NCBI GenBank assembly: GCA_002709235.1
Contig: PAQI01000003.1
Location: 1 to 64,000, forward strand
From: Hirschia sp.
Lineage (GTDB): Bacteria; Pseudomonadota; Alphaproteobacteria; Caulobacterales; Hyphomonadaceae
Direction: 5' to 3'
Length of the DNA: 64,000 nt
In this document: positions 55,048 through 63,846 of the stretch, in pieces
Layout: each line of letters opens with the position of its first letter
Numbering within the stretch: position 1 is the first letter of the stretch
Notes under the pieces: model-generated
Told to the model about the DNA's origin: nothing
The model's input: only the letters and a program-made list of their open reading frames with translations
Databases searched by the model: none
Translations under genes and position numbers: made by a program

Positions 55048-55079
55048 CAAAAACCCGCATCATCCGATGCGGGTTTTTT
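55048..55079. terminator. Terminator after the 58-aa gene
   Basis: AAAAACCCGCAT / ATGCGGGTTTTTT stem with a six-base loop; A and T runs on both sides make it bidirectional, serving the convergent flavin reductase gene too. Confidence 0.88.
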
Positions 55080-55113
55080 AGTGTCCAATCGTTCAGTGTG
55101 CCCAAACGCGAGC

Positions 55114-55638
55114 TCAGCCTCGGCGTGGAATATCCGCACTCGTATCGGCAGGTTCGCAGGTCAGGTGGTGAAAGCATCTGTCGAAATAGATCAGTGATTC
55201 AGGCTCACTGGCCAGTTTCACCGCATCAATCTCACAATACAGCACGCTGTGGCTGCCGACTTCCGCGACATCCACGATCCGACAATCAAGCGCCACGGCT
55301 GCATCCTTGAGGACCGGAGACCCAGTGACAAGCGTGGTCCATTCCTCGCCAGTCCCGAATCGTTCATCAGATGACTTGCTGGTGCTGGCAAATTCCATCG
55401 CATGGCGCTCATGACGCCCCGCCAGAATATTGACGCACAGCACCTTGTTGCCGGCGAAGATCGGGTGGGAATTTGCATTCTTGTTGATGCACACAATCAC
55501 CGTAGGCGGCGTGTCAGTCACCGAGCACATGGCAGACACTGTCAGTCCACAGCGACCCGCTTCGCCATCACTGGTGATGATGTTTACAGCCGCACCGAGG
55601 CGAGCCATTGCGTTCCTGAATTCCTCTTGCGTGATCAT
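55114..55638 (-). CDS. Flavin reductase-like protein, HpaC type
   Basis: A 174-residue flavin reductase-like split-barrel protein: FRNAMARLGAAVNIITSDGEAGRCGLTVSAMCSVTDTPPTVIVCINKNANSHPIF is the conserved FMN-binding region, and LDCRIVDVAEVGSHSVLYCEIDAV the second half. It reduces FMN/FAD with NAD(P)H. It is the last gene of the moa operon; a link between reduced flavin and molybdenum-cofactor enzymes is inference. It follows moaD by 48 bases. Confidence 0.85.
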   Translation of the reverse strand: MITQEEFRNAMARLGAAVNIITSDGEAGRCGLTVSAMCSVTDTPPTVIVCINKNANSHPIFAGNKVLCVNILAGRHERHAMEFASTSKSSDERFGTGEEWTTLVTGSPVLKDAAVALDCRIVDVAEVGSHSVLYCEIDAVKLASEPESLIYFDRCFHHLTCEPADTSADIPRRG

Positions 55639-55686
55639 TGCGGTTTTCCTTTCACTCGCACCGGCCCATTCACTCCGGCTTCATCC

Positions 55687-55938
55687 TCAACCACCGCTTA
55701 GCGGCGGCAGAAATGCGATTTCATCTTCAGCTTTCAATATGAGGGCTTCCGTCTTGTCCACAAATGCCTGATTGACGGCCAGCTTCACGCCCGGCTCACA
55801 AATGGCCTCAACCAGAACAGGGCTGACAGCCTCCAGCACGTCGACCAGCTGGGCATAGGTAAAGCTCTGCGGCAGCGCCAGACCCTCCAGCGCCCCTTCC
55901 GGCACGAGGTCTCGCAAACGCCCGAACAACAGGATCAT
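55687..55938 (-). CDS. moaD: MoaD, molybdopterin synthase small subunit
   Basis: An 83-residue ubiquitin-like protein ending in the required Gly-Gly (LPPLSGG), where the thiocarboxylate forms. It donates sulfur to molybdopterin with MoaE as partner. It directly follows moaA (three bases apart). Confidence 0.92.
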   Translation of the reverse strand: MILLFGRLRDLVPEGALEGLALPQSFTYAQLVDVLEAVSPVLVEAICEPGVKLAVNQAFVDKTEALILKAEDEIAFLPPLSGG

Positions 55939-55941
55939 GCT

Positions 55942-57000
55942 CTAGCCCCCGGTTGTCGACATTGTGCGCGGACTGGCCGGATCAGCGAGCGTCCGAACAT
56001 CAAAATCATGACGCTCGGGCTTGAAGCGCACAGCCGTCTCTACCGCGCGATGCAGCTTTTCCAGCGTCGGATCATCGCGCAGGGCCTGGCGCAGATCCGC
56101 GCCATCCTCATGCCCAAGACAGGTGTAAAGCCGCCCCGTGCAGGTCATCCGCACGCGATTGCAATCACTACAGAAATTATGGGAGAGCGGCGAAATGAAG
56201 CCCAGCCGACCGCTGGTTTCACCCACGCGCACATAGCGCGATGGTCCACCTGACGAATAGGCATCATCGGTCAGTGTCCAGGATTTTTCCAGATCCGCTC
56301 GCACATCCTGAAGCGACAGATATGAGGCAGGCCGGCCCGCCACGCCCTCACCCATGGGCATGACCTCGATCAGGCTGATATCGAAAGCCTGTTTATGCGC
56401 CCATTCGATGATCTGGGGGATCTCATCACGATTGGCATCGGCCAGTGCCACCGTATTGATCTTGACCTTCAGCCCCGCCTCCCGTGCGGCATCCAGCCCC
56501 CGCAGGACATCGGCCAGCACGTCGCGGCGGGTCAGCCGGAAGAAGGTCTGCCGGTCCAGCGTATCCAGCGAAACATTCACCCGACGCACACCAAAGCGGG
56601 CCAGATCAGCGGCATGCTTGGCCAGCTGCGTGCCATTGGTCGTCAGGCAGAGTTCCTTCAGCCCACCATCATCGAGCCGTCTGGACAGACGCTCCATGAG
56701 ACTGAGCATGTCCCGGCGCAGCAGGGGCTCACCGCCTGTAATCCTCAGCTTGGTAATGCCGCGGGATATGAACGCATCGGTGATCTGCACCAGCTCCTCA
56801 AAGGAGAGCACATCCTTTTTCGGCAGGAAATTCATGCGCTCGGGCATGCAATAGGTGCAACGCAGATCACAGCGATCCGTGACCGACAGCCGCAGATAGC
56901 TGATCGACCTTGAAAACGAATCGACCAGCCCCGATGCGTCATCACTCACCGCGATGCGCGTCTTTTCAGGTCCAAGAGTGTCGATCAGCGAATGGGTCAT
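55942..57000 (-). CDS. moaA: MoaA, GTP 3',8-cyclase
   Basis: A 352-residue radical-SAM enzyme. The N-terminal cluster motif is CDLRCTYC and the C-terminal cluster region is HNFCSDCNRVRMTCTGRLYTCLGHE; TGGEPLLRRD is the glycine-rich SAM site. It starts molybdopterin synthesis from GTP. ATG 57000 is chosen over TTG 57021. The product lacks only the usual terminal double Gly, which here reads STTGG, so the GG is present. Confidence 0.95.
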   Translation of the reverse strand: MTHSLIDTLGPEKTRIAVSDDASGLVDSFSRSISYLRLSVTDRCDLRCTYCMPERMNFLPKKDVLSFEELVQITDAFISRGITKLRITGGEPLLRRDMLSLMERLSRRLDDGGLKELCLTTNGTQLAKHAADLARFGVRRVNVSLDTLDRQTFFRLTRRDVLADVLRGLDAAREAGLKVKINTVALADANRDEIPQIIEWAHKQAFDISLIEVMPMGEGVAGRPASYLSLQDVRADLEKSWTLTDDAYSSGGPSRYVRVGETSGRLGFISPLSHNFCSDCNRVRMTCTGRLYTCLGHEDGADLRQALRDDPTLEKLHRAVETAVRFKPERHDFDVRTLADPASPRTMSTTGG

Positions 57001-57029
57001 GATTGACGGTTTCCGGGGCAAGCTGGAGA

Positions 57030-57650
57030 TCAGTGTCCGGCCTCATGAATCGTCCGTGCACGATTCAGGTCTTCAGCCGTATTGATATTCACAAAGGCCT
57101 CGTCGCCCAGATCAAGGTCCAGTGTGCGCATGGACAGCGCCTTCGTCAAACCATGAAGTGAATGTTGGCCCTGCCCGAACACGATTTGTCTCGCTTTACC
57201 CGCAACCCGGGCACGCCAGATACCAAATACAGGCTGCAATCTGTCCTGATGGCGCGCCAGGATCACATCCGCATCCCCCATGGCCTCAAGCAGGCGGGCA
57301 AACAGGTCTACCGGCACAAAGGGGGCATCCAGTGGCATGGTTCCCATCAGCCCCCCCTCCCCATAACCCGATTGTGTCGCTTCAAGCGCCGCAATGATCC
57401 CGCCTGCCGGACCGACCGATGCACCCTCGCTGTCCAGCCGGTCTTCGATCAGCTGCGCATATTCTGGCATCCAGTCAGGTGCAGCATTGGCCGATACCGC
57501 CAATTGCCGCGAAAGAGGTCTCAGCTTGTTGATCGCGATATCCGCCAGCCTTTGGTCGCCCAGCATGAGCGCACCCTTGTCGACCCCGCCCATGCGGCGT
57601 CCCTTGCCGCCTGCCAGCAAGACACCCAGATCCAGCAGCGGCTCAGCCAC
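57030..57650 (-). CDS. mobA: MobA, molybdenum cofactor guanylyltransferase
   Basis: A 206-residue nucleotidyltransferase with the GTP-binding signature [19 protein letters not shown] and [31 protein letters not shown]. It makes the MGD form of the cofactor used by DMSO-reductase-type enzymes. GTG 57650 gives the normal start close to the LLAGG motif; a GTG at 57707 would overlap moaC by 65 bases. Confidence 0.9.
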   Translation of the reverse strand: MAEPLLDLGVLLAGGKGRRMGGVDKGALMLGDQRLADIAINKLRPLSRQLAVSANAAPDWMPEYAQLIEDRLDSEGASVGPAGGIIAALEATQSGYGEGGLMGTMPLDAPFVPVDLFARLLEAMGDADVILARHQDRLQPVFGIWRARVAGKARQIVFGQGQHSLHGLTKALSMRTLDLDLGDEAFVNINTAEDLNRARTIHEAGH

Positions 57651-58146
57651 GTTCAGCAGCCCGGTAATCGCCAGACACGCCGCCGGTCTTTTCCAGCACT
57701 CTGACACCGTCGATGATCATGGTGCGGTCAGCTGCCTTCAGCATGTCATAGAGTGTCAGGCAGGCCACGCTCACAGCGGTCAGCGCCTCCATTTCCACGC
57801 CGGTTCGCCCTTCCACCTTCACGCGCGCGGTGACCTTCATGGCGCTCGCGGCTTCATCGGCCTCAACGCTCACCTTCACGCTGGACAGGGCCAATGCGTG
57901 ACACATGGGAATGAGGTCATAAGTGCGCTTGGCCGCCATCACGCCCGCAATTTCCGCCGCTGCACGCACATCGCCTTTTTTGCCATCGCCGCTGATCGCA
58001 AGTTGCAGGGTCTGCGGTGTCATCCGCACAAATCCCTCGGCAAGTGCAATCCGCACCGTGATGTCCTTGTCGCCGACATCCACCATGCGGGCACGGCCAT
58101 CCTTGTCGATATGGGTGAGACCAGACTTTCCAGCTGTGTCGGTCAT
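57643..58146 (-). CDS. moaC: MoaC, cyclic pyranopterin monophosphate synthase
   Basis: A 167-residue enzyme: [43 protein letters not shown] and [46 protein letters not shown] carry the conserved active-site residues. It acts after MoaA to close the pyranopterin ring. Its stop overlaps the mobA start by eight bases. Confidence 0.96.
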   Translation of the reverse strand: MTDTAGKSGLTHIDKDGRARMVDVGDKDITVRIALAEGFVRMTPQTLQLAISGDGKKGDVRAAAEIAGVMAAKRTYDLIPMCHALALSSVKVSVEADEAASAMKVTARVKVEGRTGVEMEALTAVSVACLTLYDMLKAADRTMIIDGVRVLEKTGGVSGDYRAAERG

Positions 58147-58150
58147 AGCC

Positions 58151-58714
58151 TCACACTTCCTTCAGGCGCGGCATCAGCTCGACCATGTTGCAGGGTGCAT
58201 GACGGCTATCAAGCTGCCAGCGGATCACCTTGTCCCAGCCATCCTTGCAGGCCCCGTTCGAGCCCGGCAGGCAGAACACGAATGTGCCATCGACAACACC
58301 CGCACAGGCGCGCGATTGCAGTGTGGACAGGCCGACGCTCTGATAGCTCACCATATGCCAGACCACGGCGAAGCCTTCGATATGCTTGTCAAAGATCGGC
58401 ATCACCGCTTCGGGCGTCACATCGCGCCCGGTCAGACCGGTTCCGCCCGTGGAGATGACGGCATCCACCTCAGGGTCTGCTGCCCAGTCGAGCACCTGCT
58501 TGCGGATGGCCGAGGCGTCATCACGCAACAAGACGCGATCCGCGAGGACATGACCATCGCGCGCCACGCGTTCCGCCAGAATATCCCCGGATGTGTCATT
58601 TTCCAGCGTACGGGTGTCAGACACCGTCAGCACCGCAATCCTGACAGGCTTGAACGCCCGCTCGGGAACAATCTTGCCGCCAGGGGCCGGAGGCTGTTCG
58701 ATAATGTCTGTCAT
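58151..58714 (-). CDS. moaB: MoaB, molybdopterin adenylyltransferase-family protein
   Basis: A 187-residue MogA/MoaB-fold protein: [48 protein letters not shown] and [18 protein letters not shown]. The MoaB-type version replaces MogA in many bacteria. moeA, which inserts molybdate, is not in the window. The ATG overlaps the moaE stop by four bases. Confidence 0.93.
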   Translation of the reverse strand: MTDIIEQPPAPGGKIVPERAFKPVRIAVLTVSDTRTLENDTSGDILAERVARDGHVLADRVLLRDDASAIRKQVLDWAADPEVDAVISTGGTGLTGRDVTPEAVMPIFDKHIEGFAVVWHMVSYQSVGLSTLQSRACAGVVDGTFVFCLPGSNGACKDGWDKVIRWQLDSRHAPCNMVELMPRLKEV

Positions 58715-59208
58715 GGCTTGTCTTCCCAGCTTGCACGCGCCTTCACATCCGTCATGCGCGGTTCGATCCAGCGTTCGCCTGCTGCACCGATTTCCTTTTT
58801 CCAGAATGGCGCGTCGGTCTTGAGATAGTCCATCAGGAAATCCACCGCGCCAATCGCATCCTTTCTATGTGCACTGGCAGCAGCGACAAGCACAATCGGC
58901 TCACCCGGCACCAGCGCCCCATGGCGATGAATGATCAACACGTCCTGCACGTCGAAGCGTTCGCGCGCGTGTGTTTCCATGTCGCCGATTCTGGCCTCGG
59001 TGAAGGCCGGATAATGTTCCAGGAACAGCGTGTCGACTCTGCCGTCTTCTGCGCGCACATATCCGGTAAAGCTGGCCAGGGCACCGATATCGCCCGCCTG
59101 TCGCCTGAAACGCTCGGTTTCATCGGCCGGGTTGAAAACGGACTGCTGAATTCGAACCAATTCTTCCACCCTTCCGCCCAGGAGCTGGTCTGCGCGCATA
59201 GATCGCAT
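58711..59208 (-). CDS. moaE: MoaE, molybdopterin synthase large subunit
   Basis: A 165-residue enzyme: ALASFTGYVRAEDGRVDTLFLEHYP, VLIIHRHGALVPGEPIVLVAAASAHRKDA and the C-terminal APFWKKEI lysine motif. It takes sulfur from MoaD. ATG 59208 is chosen (AGGTGA seven bases upstream), not the longer frame to 59379. First gene of the operon, divergent from the ferredoxin-reductase-type gene. Confidence 0.95.
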   Translation of the reverse strand: MRSMRADQLLGGRVEELVRIQQSVFNPADETERFRRQAGDIGALASFTGYVRAEDGRVDTLFLEHYPAFTEARIGDMETHARERFDVQDVLIIHRHGALVPGEPIVLVAAASAHRKDAIGAVDFLMDYLKTDAPFWKKEIGAAGERWIEPRMTDVKARASWEDKP

Positions 59209-59383
59209 TTGTAATTCACCTGCGCGGCTTGCATAATAACGGCTGATGACCGAATGAACACGGGCATATAAAAAATCAACACGATTGCAGTTTGCGCAGC
59301 AACCTTGAACGGGCCTGATCCAAAGCCCCAAATGGAAGCAGCACAATGGCAAGAGACGACTTTCAGGGACTGAGTTCAAGAAG

Positions 59384-60628
59384 ATGGCAGAAACAAACAG
59401 GATCGTTGTGATTGGCGCAGGTCAGGCAGGTGGGTCTGCCTGTGTGGCGCTACGTCAGTTCGGCTATGAAGGCGACATCACCCTTGTAGGTGATGAAGCA
59501 GCACCGCCCTATCAGCGTCCTCCGCTGTCAAAAGCCTATTTCAAGGGCGAGATGACCGAAGACCGGCTCTATGTGAAGCCGCTGGCCTGGTATGAAGAAA
59601 AATCCGTCACCCTCAAACTCGGCGAGAGTGTCAGCGCAATCGACCGGACGGCAAAACAGGTCACGCTGTCTTCGGGTGAAACCCTGCCCTATGACAAGAT
59701 CATCATCGCGACCGGATCACGCCCGCGCCTGCTGCCAGTCGAAGGATCAGACCTGGACGGCGTTCTGACGCTGCGCACGCTGGCCTGTGTGCAGGACCTT
59801 CAGCCACGCTCGGGCAAGGGCAAGCGCATGGTGGTCATTGGCGCTGGCTATATCGGCCTGGAAGCGGCCGCCGTTGCACGTCATCTGGGTCTGGAAGTCA
59901 CGGTTCTGGAAGCGATGGAACGCGTGCTTGGCCGCGTGACCAGCCCGATCATCTCCGAATTCTACCAGAAGGAGCATCGCGCGCAGGGCGTGGATGTGCG
60001 CCTTGAAGCACGCATGGACAAGTTTGTCGGCGAGAACGGCAAGCTCACCGGCGTGGCGCTGGCAGATGGCGAGATCATCCCGGCAGATATCGCGCTTGTG
60101 GGTATTGGTATCCTGCCGAACCAGGAAATCGCATCCGAAGCGGGCATTGAATGCGGCAATGGTATCCTGACCGATGCCGACGCACGCACCTCTGACCCTG
60201 ACATATACGCCATTGGTGACTGTGCCGGACGTCCGCTGATCCATTATGGCCGTGATGGCCGTCTTGAAAGCGTCCACAACGCGCTGGAGCAGGCCAGGCT
60301 TGCCGCCGCATCCATCTGTGGCAAACCCCGCCCCAAGGAAGACGCCCCATGGTTCTGGTCTGACCAGTATGATCTGAAACTGCAAACCGCAGGCCTGCTG
60401 ACAGATTATGACCAATGCGTCGTCAGGGGTGACCCGGATGCCCGCAAATTTGCGGTCTATTATCTGAAAGACGGTGTGTTCCTGGCGGTGGATGCCGTCA
60501 ATTCCGCACCTGAATTCCTGACCGGCAAGAAGATGGTCGGAACGGGCGCAAAACCGGACCCGGTAAAGCTCGCCGACCCCTCGATCAGCATCAAGGACAT
60601 TGTCGCCGAAGCGCTGGCCAACGTCTGA
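59384..60628 (+). CDS. NAD(FAD)-dependent ferredoxin-reductase-type oxidoreductase
   Basis: A 414-residue flavoprotein of the rhodocoxin/putidaredoxin reductase type. FAD site IVVIGAGQAGGSACVAL (7-23), ATGSRPRLLPVEG, the second NAD site MVVIGAGYIGLEAAAVARHLGLEVTVLE, and the FAD-closing YAIGDCAGRP are all intact, followed by the reductase C-domain. It feeds electrons to a ferredoxin, usually for a P450 or dioxygenase, none of which is in this window. Divergent from the moa operon. Confidence 0.9.
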   Translation: MAETNRIVVIGAGQAGGSACVALRQFGYEGDITLVGDEAAPPYQRPPLSKAYFKGEMTEDRLYVKPLAWYEEKSVTLKLGESVSAIDRTAKQVTLSSGETLPYDKIIIATGSRPRLLPVEGSDLDGVLTLRTLACVQDLQPRSGKGKRMVVIGAGYIGLEAAAVARHLGLEVTVLEAMERVLGRVTSPIISEFYQKEHRAQGVDVRLEARMDKFVGENGKLTGVALADGEIIPADIALVGIGILPNQEIASEAGIECGNGILTDADARTSDPDIYAIGDCAGRPLIHYGRDGRLESVHNALEQARLAAASICGKPRPKEDAPWFWSDQYDLKLQTAGLLTDYDQCVVRGDPDARKFAVYYLKDGVFLAVDAVNSAPEFLTGKKMVGTGAKPDPVKLADPSISIKDIVAEALANV

Positions 60629-60640
60629 CGTCAGGCTGCC

Positions 60641-61063
60641 TCAACTGCGCCGACGCATCAGGCCCGTAGCTGCCAGCCAGCCGCCGACCTGATAGATCAC
60701 CGCGCCCAGCAACAGCATGTGCAGCAATATGCGCAAGGCATTATAGGGCGTCCAGATCAGCGCAATCACGCCGATCACTATGCAGGCCATGTCCAGCTTG
60801 AGATCGCCCATCAGCCAGCCCGTCCAGCGACGGGCTGCGAGGATCTGCGCGCGTTCGACCTTGTAGATCCCCCCTTCCATCGTAGGAGGCCCGAACACAT
60901 CCTGAAGCGCGCGCGGCTCGAAGATCCCTGTCAAGTCGCGCACATGATCGACCCCGGCATAGCCTTCATCCACCGCTTTCCAGGCCGCATCCGTGCGGAT
61001 AAGCCGGACAATCGCAGACAGGATGACGGTTATCGCCCCAGCCGCTATCGCAAAACCATCCAT
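60641..61063 (-). CDS. Small membrane protein, function unknown
   Basis: A 140-residue protein with an N-terminal helix (FAIAAGAITVILSAIVRLI), a soluble part (ALQDVFGPPTMEGGIYKVERAQILAARRW) and two C-terminal helices (LDMACIVIGVIALIW, ILLHMLLLGAVIYQVGGWL). It converges with the ferredoxin-reductase-type gene. No family recognised. Confidence 0.65.
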   Translation of the reverse strand: MDGFAIAAGAITVILSAIVRLIRTDAAWKAVDEGYAGVDHVRDLTGIFEPRALQDVFGPPTMEGGIYKVERAQILAARRWTGWLMGDLKLDMACIVIGVIALIWTPYNALRILLHMLLLGAVIYQVGGWLAATGLMRRRS

Positions 61064-61146
61064 ATTGCTGACCTTTCCGGCCCTGATGAATTCAAATCGC
61101 CTGCCGGAACTGGCCAGCCCCGGTCTTATCAGTAACAGCCCTCATA

Positions 61147-61533
61147 TCATCTGTTATTGAAACATCGCTTTATTTCGCCGCCTGCATTCTCGGCCATTTG
61201 CAGCGGCGTGTTGCCAAATTCAGATCGGGCCGTCAGACGTGCACCACGCTTGAGCAATGCTTCAATGACCTCGATATTTGCCTTTCTGACCGCGACATGA
61301 AGAGGCGTTTCGGACATATCCCCGACAGCATTGACATCGGCCCCCGCTTCGATCAGCGACAAGGCCCCGTAAGTATTGTTTCGCCAGAGCATCACATGCA
61401 GTGGCGTATCCCCATCCACGTCACAGCTATCAATGTTCACAGCGGCTTGTCCCATCTGCTCGGGGAACAGCGTGTCAGAGCATGACGCCAGAATCTCTTC
61501 CAGCGTCTCTCTCGTCTTTGGCTTCTTGCTCAC
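61147..61533 (-). CDS. Ankyrin-repeat protein
   Basis: A 128-residue protein with about three ankyrin repeats: DGDTPLHVMLWRNNTYGALSLIEAGADVN, SETPLHVAVRKANIEVIEALLKRGARL and FGNTPLQMAENAGGEIKRCF. The TPLH and LLxxGA signatures are clear. A short helical N-terminus precedes them. A protein-binding role is likely, partner unknown. It is a small cytoplasmic protein with no signal peptide. Confidence 0.85.
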   Translation of the reverse strand: MSKKPKTRETLEEILASCSDTLFPEQMGQAAVNIDSCDVDGDTPLHVMLWRNNTYGALSLIEAGADVNAVGDMSETPLHVAVRKANIEVIEALLKRGARLTARSEFGNTPLQMAENAGGEIKRCFNNR

Positions 61534-61580
61534 AGTATTCCCCCAATATGCATTTTTAGCACACCAGCGATATTATGCGC

Positions 61581-62690
61581 CTAGCCCTTCATCGGGATGG
61601 CCGCCCAATAGTCGAAATCCAGAATGACATTTGGCAGATATTTGCCATCTTCGCCCTTATAGGGGAAATCGGCACAGGGCAGATCCTTCGTCGCCACGAT
61701 CCGCAGGCGCAAAGCCCCCAGTCCATCGCCCAGATCCGCCTTGTCCAGCACTTCAGACCACGCATAGACCGTGTCGCCGGAAAACATCGGATTGCAATGC
61801 GTGCCCGCATTGATGGCGATGATCTCCGCCGCATTGGCCAGGCCGTTAAAGGCAATGGACCGGGCCAGCGATATCGCCACACCGCCATAGATCAACCGCT
61901 TGCCAAACCGCCCCTGCGACTGAGCATGCTGGTTGAAATGGACTTTCGCCGTGTTCTGATAAAGCCGCGTGGCGATCTGGTGCTCGGCCTCCTCGACCGT
62001 GAAGGCATCGACATGGTCGATCTTCTCGCCGATCTCATAGTCTTCATAAAAATGCGGGCTGCCGGCGAGGACGGGATTATAACCCTCAACCTGCATGATC
62101 GGCCGCACAAGATCCTCCGCCGCCACCGCATCCGGCAGATCCGGCAAGACGGCCTCGGGCGCAGGGCTGGCCACATCGCGCTTGTTGACCATCACCCAGC
62201 GCACATAAGAGAGCACCGGCTCATCATTCTGATTGATCCCCGTAGTGCGCACATAGACCACACCTGTCTTGCCATTGGAGTTTTCCTTCACCCCGATGAC
62301 TTCAGATACCGAATTCAGCGTATCGCCGGGAAAGACCGGGCCCAGAAACTTGCCATCGCCATAGCCAAGATTGGCCACCGCATTCAGCGAGATATCAGGC
62401 ACCGTCTTGCCGAAGATCACATGGAAGGCCAGCAGCGGATCGACCGGCGCGCCTTCCAGTCCGCAATCTTGCGCGAAACGGTCGGCGGAAAACAGCGCAT
62501 AGCGACTACCGGTCAGCCCGGTATAGAGCGCGACATCGCCTTCGGTCACGGTCTTTGGAGTGGCGTGCACCATTTCCATGCCGACATGAAAATCCTCGAA
62601 GAAATTGCCCGGATTCGCTTTCATGTTCGCCTTCTTTGCCACGTCATCACCAAATGCGCCGGTCAGCGCGTCCTTCAGGGACTGGTTCAT
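61581..62690 (-). CDS. mch: Mesaconyl-CoA hydratase (MaoC double hot-dog), ethylmalonyl-CoA pathway
   Basis: A 369-residue double hot-dog protein. It follows the mesaconyl-CoA hydratase layout: NPGNFFEDFHVGMEMVHATP, TEGDVALYTGLTGSRYALFS, FHVIFGKTVPDISLNAVANLGYGDGKF, then a second domain with YEIGEKIDHVDAFTVEEAEHQIATRLYQNTAKVHFN and YGGVAISLARSIAFNGLANA. It hydrates mesaconyl-CoA to beta-methylmalyl-CoA. The CoA-ester lyase fragment at the window edge is in the same direction about 1.2 kb upstream, which fits a mcl-mch set. Confidence 0.85.
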   Translation of the reverse strand: MNQSLKDALTGAFGDDVAKKANMKANPGNFFEDFHVGMEMVHATPKTVTEGDVALYTGLTGSRYALFSADRFAQDCGLEGAPVDPLLAFHVIFGKTVPDISLNAVANLGYGDGKFLGPVFPGDTLNSVSEVIGVKENSNGKTGVVYVRTTGINQNDEPVLSYVRWVMVNKRDVASPAPEAVLPDLPDAVAAEDLVRPIMQVEGYNPVLAGSPHFYEDYEIGEKIDHVDAFTVEEAEHQIATRLYQNTAKVHFNQHAQSQGRFGKRLIYGGVAISLARSIAFNGLANAAEIIAINAGTHCNPMFSGDTVYAWSEVLDKADLGDGLGALRLRIVATKDLPCADFPYKGEDGKYLPNVILDFDYWAAIPMKG

Positions 62691-62744
62691 GTTGTTCTCT
62701 TGCCTTTTTGCCTCACCTGACAGGTGACGCTACTTCATTTGATT

Positions 62745-62842
62745 GTCATCCCGGAAGCGGCAACGCCGTTATCCGGGAACCACCTCCCAGCCCGCATACC
62801 CCTGTAGGTCCCGGATCTGCGTTACGCTTCGTCCGGGATGAC
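62745..62842. repeat. GTCATCCCGGA inverted repeat element
   Basis: GTCATCCCGGA (62745) and TCCGGGATGAC (ending 62842) are perfect inverted ends around ATCCGGGAACCA and GGTCCCGGATC. It shares end motifs with the element at 52027. It lies in the gap between mch and the ArsC-like gene. Confidence 0.78.
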
Positions 62843-62850
62843 AAGGGTTG

Positions 62851-63198
62851 TCAAACAATATCCAGCAGCTTTTCATTCGGGCGGCCAAGCACGGCCTTGT
62901 CGCCATTGATACCGATCGGGCGCTGGATGATCTTGGGATTGGCCGCCATCGCCGCGAACAGCTCGTCATCCGTCATGTCTTCCTTGAGACCTTCGGACTT
63001 GATGTTCTTGGGGCGGGAAAATTCATGCGGAGACACGCCGCCCATCTTGGCGGCAATATCTCTGAGCTCATCCTCGGAGAGCTGTTCGGACGCATTCATG
63101 TATTTGCGGATCTCGACCTTCACACCCTTGTCTTCCAACAGGGAAAGGCCGTTTCGAGAATTCGAACAGCCAGGATTATGAAGTAGAATGTAGGTCAT
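62851..63198 (-). CDS. ArsC-family arsenate reductase-like protein
   Basis: A 116-residue thioredoxin-fold protein of the ArsC/Spx superfamily: LLHNPGCSNSRNGLSLLEDKGV with the reactive Cys11 (CxxSR pattern), and PKIIQRPIGINGDKAVLGRPNEKLLDIV matching the arsenate-binding/product region. AGGAT lies seven bases before ATG 63198. It may reduce arsenate with glutaredoxin, or be a YfgD-like homologue of unknown activity. No ars operon is present. Confidence 0.87.
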   Translation of the reverse strand: MTYILLHNPGCSNSRNGLSLLEDKGVKVEIRKYMNASEQLSEDELRDIAAKMGGVSPHEFSRPKNIKSEGLKEDMTDDELFAAMAANPKIIQRPIGINGDKAVLGRPNEKLLDIV

Positions 63199-63263
63199 GG
63201 GCGAAATCCTATACCGCACTGCAACAAAAATCTGCCGTGCCGGGATATCGTTTTTCGCCGATG

Positions 63264-63290
63264 GTGTCGAGGCCATGCAGGCCTCGACAC
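63264..63290 (-). terminator. Hairpin after the 47-aa gene
   Basis: GTGTCGAGGCC / GGCCTCGACAC is a perfect 11-bp stem with a five-base loop (ATGCA), just after the stop of the small gene. There is no T-run, so terminator function is inferred. Confidence 0.55.
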
Positions 63291-63300
63291 ATCAGTTCGA

Positions 63301-63444
63301 TCAGATCATGAAGAAGACGAAATAGCCGATTGCAGCAACAGCCGTGATAGCAGCAATCGTGCTGATTGTTTCCATGAAGGTCGCTTCTTCGGATGCGTGT
63401 GACTCGCGCATTGAATGGTGGCGAGAAATGATTCGTTGGGTCAT
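63301..63444 (-). CDS. Tiny membrane protein (47 aa)
   Basis: Forty-seven residues from ATG 63444, which has a near-ideal GGAGGAAACG directly before it. After a hydrophilic N-terminus (MTQRIISRHHSMRESHASEE) comes one helix (TISTIAAITAVAAIGYFVFFM) at the C-terminus, a tail-anchored layout. Later in-frame starts would only trim the head. No known family. Confidence 0.6.
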   Translation of the reverse strand: MTQRIISRHHSMRESHASEEATFMETISTIAAITAVAAIGYFVFFMI

Positions 63445-63542
63445 CGTTTCCTCCGGGTATTTTATTTTATGCTTCATCTTAACGCATGTTACAGCAGATA
63501 TGCAACAGCGCATATGAGCCATGCACGCTTGTCGCGAATGCA

Positions 63543-63577
63543 AAAACGCAGCGACATTTGCGGTGTCGCTGCGTTTT
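63543..63577. terminator. Bidirectional-type terminator after the 50-aa gene
   Basis: AAAACGCAGCGACA and TGTCGCTGCGTTTT form a perfect 14-bp stem with a seven-base loop and A/T ends. It ends transcription of the small gene read on the minus strand. Confidence 0.85.
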
Positions 63578-63611
63578 GAAGATTGCGCATGTTCCCAGAG
63601 AGGCCGAAGGA

Positions 63612-63764
63612 TCAGGTAACGACTGACCAGATCACAAAGAAAGCGATCAAGGCGACCCCGGCGAGAATCGTGGACGATATCAGCACGCTTGGCATGCCTT
63701 TCTTCGTTTCTCCCTGACGGGCATTTTCAGTGGTCTCGATTACAGGTTGTTCAAACTTGGTCAT
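63612..63764 (-). CDS. Tiny membrane protein (50 aa)
   Basis: Fifty residues: MTKFEQPVIETTENARQGET, then KKGMPSVLISSTILAGVALIAFFVIWSVVT with one C-terminal helix. AGGAGG six bases before the ATG is excellent. It resembles the 47-aa gene downstream in layout (hydrophilic head, one C-terminal helix) and has its own terminator. Function unknown. Confidence 0.7.
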   Translation of the reverse strand: MTKFEQPVIETTENARQGETKKGMPSVLISSTILAGVALIAFFVIWSVVT

Positions 63765-63846
63765 GATGATCCTCCTGCATAATCAATGACCCGCCCGGAC
63801 TTTCGTTCCATGGCGGGCCTGAAAAGCGTGAAGGATCAGGGGCGGA

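Noticed and set aside
61575-62720. 381-codon plus-strand ORF over mch
   Set aside because: An antisense shadow of the mesaconyl-CoA hydratase gene, whose product is highly conserved on the minus strand.
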